Origin: a virus
Direction: 5' to 3' (one strand)
Length of the DNA: 22,790 nt
IMG/VR virus record: IMGVR_UViG_3300034374_005011
Coordinates: 1 to 22,790 of that record
Positions 20,541 through 22,790 of the stretch are shown here, one piece after another. Numbering within the stretch: the stretch's first letter is position 1; every line of letters begins with the position of its first letter. The position numbers were made by a program, and so were the translations under genes. Under the pieces are notes generated by a model. It made no database searches, was not told where the DNA came from, and saw nothing but the letters and a program-made list of their open reading frames with translations.

Positions 20541-21101
20541 TTATGATACCCTAGCAATACTTCTTTTACTTCTTGTGCGTCTTGTAGGCTGATAAGTTAC
20601 CATTCTTTCTGAATCTGTAACTGAACCTGAATTGTCTGCATCATACCAAGTGAAATCACTCATTAATTCAGCAAACATTTCATTGAAACGCCTTTCATAG
20701 TATTGTATTTTTTGCACTTCACTGCTTTCTGGATTACCAAAGTCAGCAATCCTAGGCAACAAATACATGTACAATACACCAAAAGCACACATGTCTGTAA
20801 AATCTTGTTTTCTAGAAACTATTTTGTTGGGATCAAAATCAGGTATATTGCTTATACCATCAAAACTGATACCAGCATAGCTCAAGTACTGTGGCCATTT
20901 ACTGTTAGCCTTAATTTTAGCATTAATTCTATCAGTTGTTCTTTGGGCCAAGTCTTCAACATAGTCATCTAGACTGCCAGGGGCATCAGGCACATTAGCA
21001 AAATCAATCTCATTAGATTCAAACAGTCTTTGATCAAGATTTCTCACATCAACTGCTTCTGCGTAACTTATTACTGATCCACCTGCTGTTATAAAAGCCA
21101 T
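20541..21101 (-). CDS. Head-tail connector (adaptor) protein with EF-hand-like loop
   Basis: A 186-residue protein behind the major capsid gene, start ATG 21101 with AGGGG. Its course, MAFITAGGSVISYAEAVDVR, a helical core (ALQ-like helices at 45-65, 98-120, 128-150: VQKIQYYERRFNEMFAELMS) and a basic C-terminus (PTRRTRSKRSIARVS), fits connector/adaptor proteins that join portal and tail. Residues 154-165, DADNSGSVTDSE, fit the canonical 12-residue EF-hand loop (D1, D3, S5, G6, V8, E12) and probably bind calcium; relatives in marine phages often have a similar DxDxDG loop here. The following gene is the terminator candidate. Exact equivalence to gp6 or FII-like proteins is not certain. Confidence 0.7.
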   Translation of the reverse strand: MAFITAGGSVISYAEAVDVRNLDQRLFESNEIDFANVPDAPGSLDDYVEDLAQRTTDRINAKIKANSKWPQYLSYAGISFDGISNIPDFDPNKIVSRKQDFTDMCAFGVLYMYLLPRIADFGNPESSEVQKIQYYERRFNEMFAELMSDFTWYDADNSGSVTDSERMVTYQPTRRTRSKRSIARVS

Positions 21102-21118
21102 ATTATCCCCTAATTACC

Positions 21119-22078
21119 TTACGCAGAGAGTAAGTCTCTTGGTAGGTTGTTTGATCTAACAAATCTACAGCCAATTGCTACAGAGATTAAACCTTGCAAT
21201 AATGCATCATTAGCCGCTAACTGAGCAACAGAACCAATAGAACCACTGCTGATTCCACCAACACCATTAAGCTCTTTGCTTAGTGCTAATTCTTGACCTG
21301 GAGTAACACAAGCAATGTAGAATCCACCAGCATCTGTTGGTGCATTTACATTTCTTAAGTTAGCAACTGAAGTTGCAAAGTGGTCAAGTGTTGCACTGAT
21401 TGAAGCAGCCGCACCAATAACATTTGAAGTTGCAACAGCTCTGATGTAATCAGATTTGATCTGTGCAAAACCATTTCTCACTGTTGCAACAAATTCTACT
21501 GCATCAGTGTCAATGTCTTCAAACATTTTAACAGTTGGTTGACGCTTCATAGCATAACCACCTGCTTCTGGTGAAAATACAACAGCCAAGTCTGCACCTG
21601 TAAGGGCTGTGTTAGCATAACCATCATTAGTAACATTGATGTCACTCATGTCTGTTAAGGCTGTTTCAGCACCTGTTAGCATGACTCTAAATCCTGCTAC
21701 ATCAGTACCTTGTGCAATAGCTCTTGCTAATCTTGTTGTAGTTGCTTGTGCAACTGTTCCTGGAACATCTTCTAAAGATTCATTTGATACTTTAGAACCT
21801 GCGCCTCTTTTGTTAACACTTAAACTAACATTTGAAGGACCAAAGTTGTCTTCTGCGTTAGTAATAATTGCTGTGTTCTCTCCTATTGAAGAGTTACCTG
21901 AACCCCATGAATTGGTTACAGGAATTTTTACTTGGTTCCCCACTGTTCCTTCTAAGTTGTATGAGTTCACAATAAGTGAAGGGTTTGGTAGCAAGACCGC
22001 ATTATCATAATATGGAATAAGGTCTGCAACAATGTCTTCATACAAAGAAGTTAATGAGGTAGTTCCTACTGCCGCCAT
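21119..22078 (-). CDS. Major capsid protein
   Basis: A 319-residue protein, start ATG 22078 with a perfect AAGGAGAAAATT. It forms the icosahedral shell. Features: start MAAVGTTSLTSLYEDIVADL, a region GNQVKIPVTNSWG (47-59) and GENTAII as in the N-arm/E-loop part, helical SNESLEDVPGTVAQATTTRL (98-117), the segment YAMKRQPTVKMFEDIDTDAV (175-194) and a C-terminal part rich in Ala and Gly. FVATVRNGFAQIKSDYIRAV is the usual spine of HK97-fold coat proteins of this marine type. The order scaffold, capsid, connector, tail is canonical. No signal or protease site is visible by eye, so maturation cleavage is unknown. Confidence rests on order, size and the segments named. Confidence 0.87.
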   Translation of the reverse strand: MAAVGTTSLTSLYEDIVADLIPYYDNAVLLPNPSLIVNSYNLEGTVGNQVKIPVTNSWGSGNSSIGENTAIITNAEDNFGPSNVSLSVNKRGAGSKVSNESLEDVPGTVAQATTTRLARAIAQGTDVAGFRVMLTGAETALTDMSDINVTNDGYANTALTGADLAVVFSPEAGGYAMKRQPTVKMFEDIDTDAVEFVATVRNGFAQIKSDYIRAVATSNVIGAAASISATLDHFATSVANLRNVNAPTDAGGFYIACVTPGQELALSKELNGVGGISSGSIGSVAQLAANDALLQGLISVAIGCRFVRSNNLPRDLLSA

Positions 22079-22116
22079 AATTTTCTCCTTGTTTAATAGC
22101 GTGTCTAGTTAATCTG

Positions 22117-22790
22117 TTATCTCAACATCTTGGATGCCAAGTTCAATTCATAACTATCCATTGTTTTTTTAATCAAAGCATCAGTGATTTGACCTCTGCT
22201 TAATCTTTGTTTTTCTCTGAGGTCTACATAAGCCTTTCTGTACAGTGGATCAGTCTTTAATAAACTTTCATTTATTGGTGCTGATTCTGTAGTCTTGCTT
22301 GGTGCTTTTTCAGAGTCAACCATGTCAATACCTTTCTTGGCAAATGGCAAACCTAGGGTTTTACCAATTGTTTCAACAGCAGACTTATAGTCTGGTGTTT
22401 CACCATCAGTAGTCAAGAAATCATCACCACTTTTGATAGCAAATGTGCCATCTTGGTAGTGCAACATGTCTCTGGCTTTCATCAAATCAACAACTGCTTG
22501 TTTCTGGTTAGCGTCCCAACTAGAAGGCATGTTGTCTCTGAGTGTGCCTACATGTTCTTTAAGAGCGTAATCTGTTTTTACTGCATGAAGTTCTGCTCTC
22601 AGCTCTTCCACAGTTTGCTCACGCTTCTTAACTGCATCTCTCAAACTGTTAAGATTAAGACTGTCTTGTTCTGGGTCAACACTTTGTAATTGACTTACAA
22701 CTGTTTTAACCTTGTCAAAACTGTCTACTTGCAAATCCTCTAAGATTCTGCTTTCAGCATCTCTTTTGGCATTTGCGGCTATTTTGTTTG
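22117..22790 (-). CDS. Head scaffolding protein, N-terminus cut by window edge
   Basis: The frame is open to the right edge: reading back from TTG 22734 it continues NAKRDAESRILEDLQVDSFD, so the true start lies outside and 224 residues are visible. The visible part is hydrophilic and helical: a coiled coil at about 20-75 (REQTVEELRAELHAVKTDYA), a middle region with SWDANQKQAVVDLMKARDML and an acidic loop, and a basic C-terminal helix (YVDLREKQRLSRGQITDALI and on) as in scaffold proteins that bind the coat protein at their end. It ends 38 bases before the major capsid gene, the usual order. A scaffold role is inferred from position and composition; a fused protease domain outside the window cannot be excluded. 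Confidence 0.75.
   Translation of the reverse strand, partial: NKIAANAKRDAESRILEDLQVDSFDKVKTVVSQLQSVDPEQDSLNLNSLRDAVKKREQTVEELRAELHAVKTDYALKEHVGTLRDNMPSSWDANQKQAVVDLMKARDMLHYQDGTFAIKSGDDFLTTDGETPDYKSAVETIGKTLGLPFAKKGIDMVDSEKAPSKTTESAPINESLLKTDPLYRKAYVDLREKQRLSRGQITDALIKKTMDSYELNLASKMLR

Noticed and set aside
1-22790. tRNA genes, CRISPR arrays, insertion sequences, attachment sites
   Set aside because: Looked for cloverleaf arms, regular short repeats with spacers, transposase motifs and integrase-type genes; none seen. The only repeats are within fiber genes and the promoter-like word.

Overview
The window is one co-directional block of virion genes from a tailed phage with a long, non-contractile (siphovirus-type) tail. 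Every credible gene reads on the minus strand, so transcription runs from the right edge to the left. There are no RNA genes, insertion sequences, CRISPR arrays or bacterial housekeeping genes. DNA is AT-rich (about 37-38 % GC by eye). The asparagine/threonine-rich fibers with modular repeats look like those of marine metagenomic phages. The host cannot be named from this window.

Layout in transcription order: (1) head, 22790-20541: C-terminal part of a scaffolding protein, major capsid protein, head-tail connector with an EF-hand-like loop. (2) Tail tube and assembly, 20538-18379: tail terminator/completion candidate, major tail protein followed by a perfect hairpin, an acidic small protein, a 58-residue gene partly hidden in another frame, a gpG-like tail chaperone with a gpG/gpGT-type -1 frameshift on G GGA AAG, and an HK97-gp10-like protein. 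(3) Tail shaft and tip, 18379-11127: 801-residue tape measure, two minor tail/baseplate proteins (one with an RGG-type tail), a GNAT-like acetyltransferase, an 884-residue J-like hub, and a protein resembling tail-fiber assembly chaperones. (4) Adhesins, 11117-1959: glycine-rich adhesin, structural protein, 1764-residue modular fiber, predicted seven-bladed beta-propeller. (5) Small genes, 1956-1: a 64-residue protein, a 26-residue Lys/Arg/Gly peptide, a 124-residue protein, a 49-residue gene, an XhlA-like membrane protein (lysis candidate), a conserved phage small protein, an HNH endonuclease and a tandem helix-turn-helix protein cut by the left edge.

Genes are very tightly packed: four junctions are TAATG stop/start overlaps and no gap exceeds about 105 bases. 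Only two gaps look like promoter regions. Both carry the same 16-base minus-strand word ATAAATAGTACATATA, whose 5' half resembles T4-type late promoters. Portal, terminase and protease genes presumably lie beyond the right edge.

The main points for a second look are the chaperone frameshift, three small genes recovered by reading the overlaps (1183-1332, 1671-1751, 19207-19383), the repeated promoter-like word, and a very strong genome-wide lack of CpG: about 60 in 22.8 kb, none in a TCG or CGA context.
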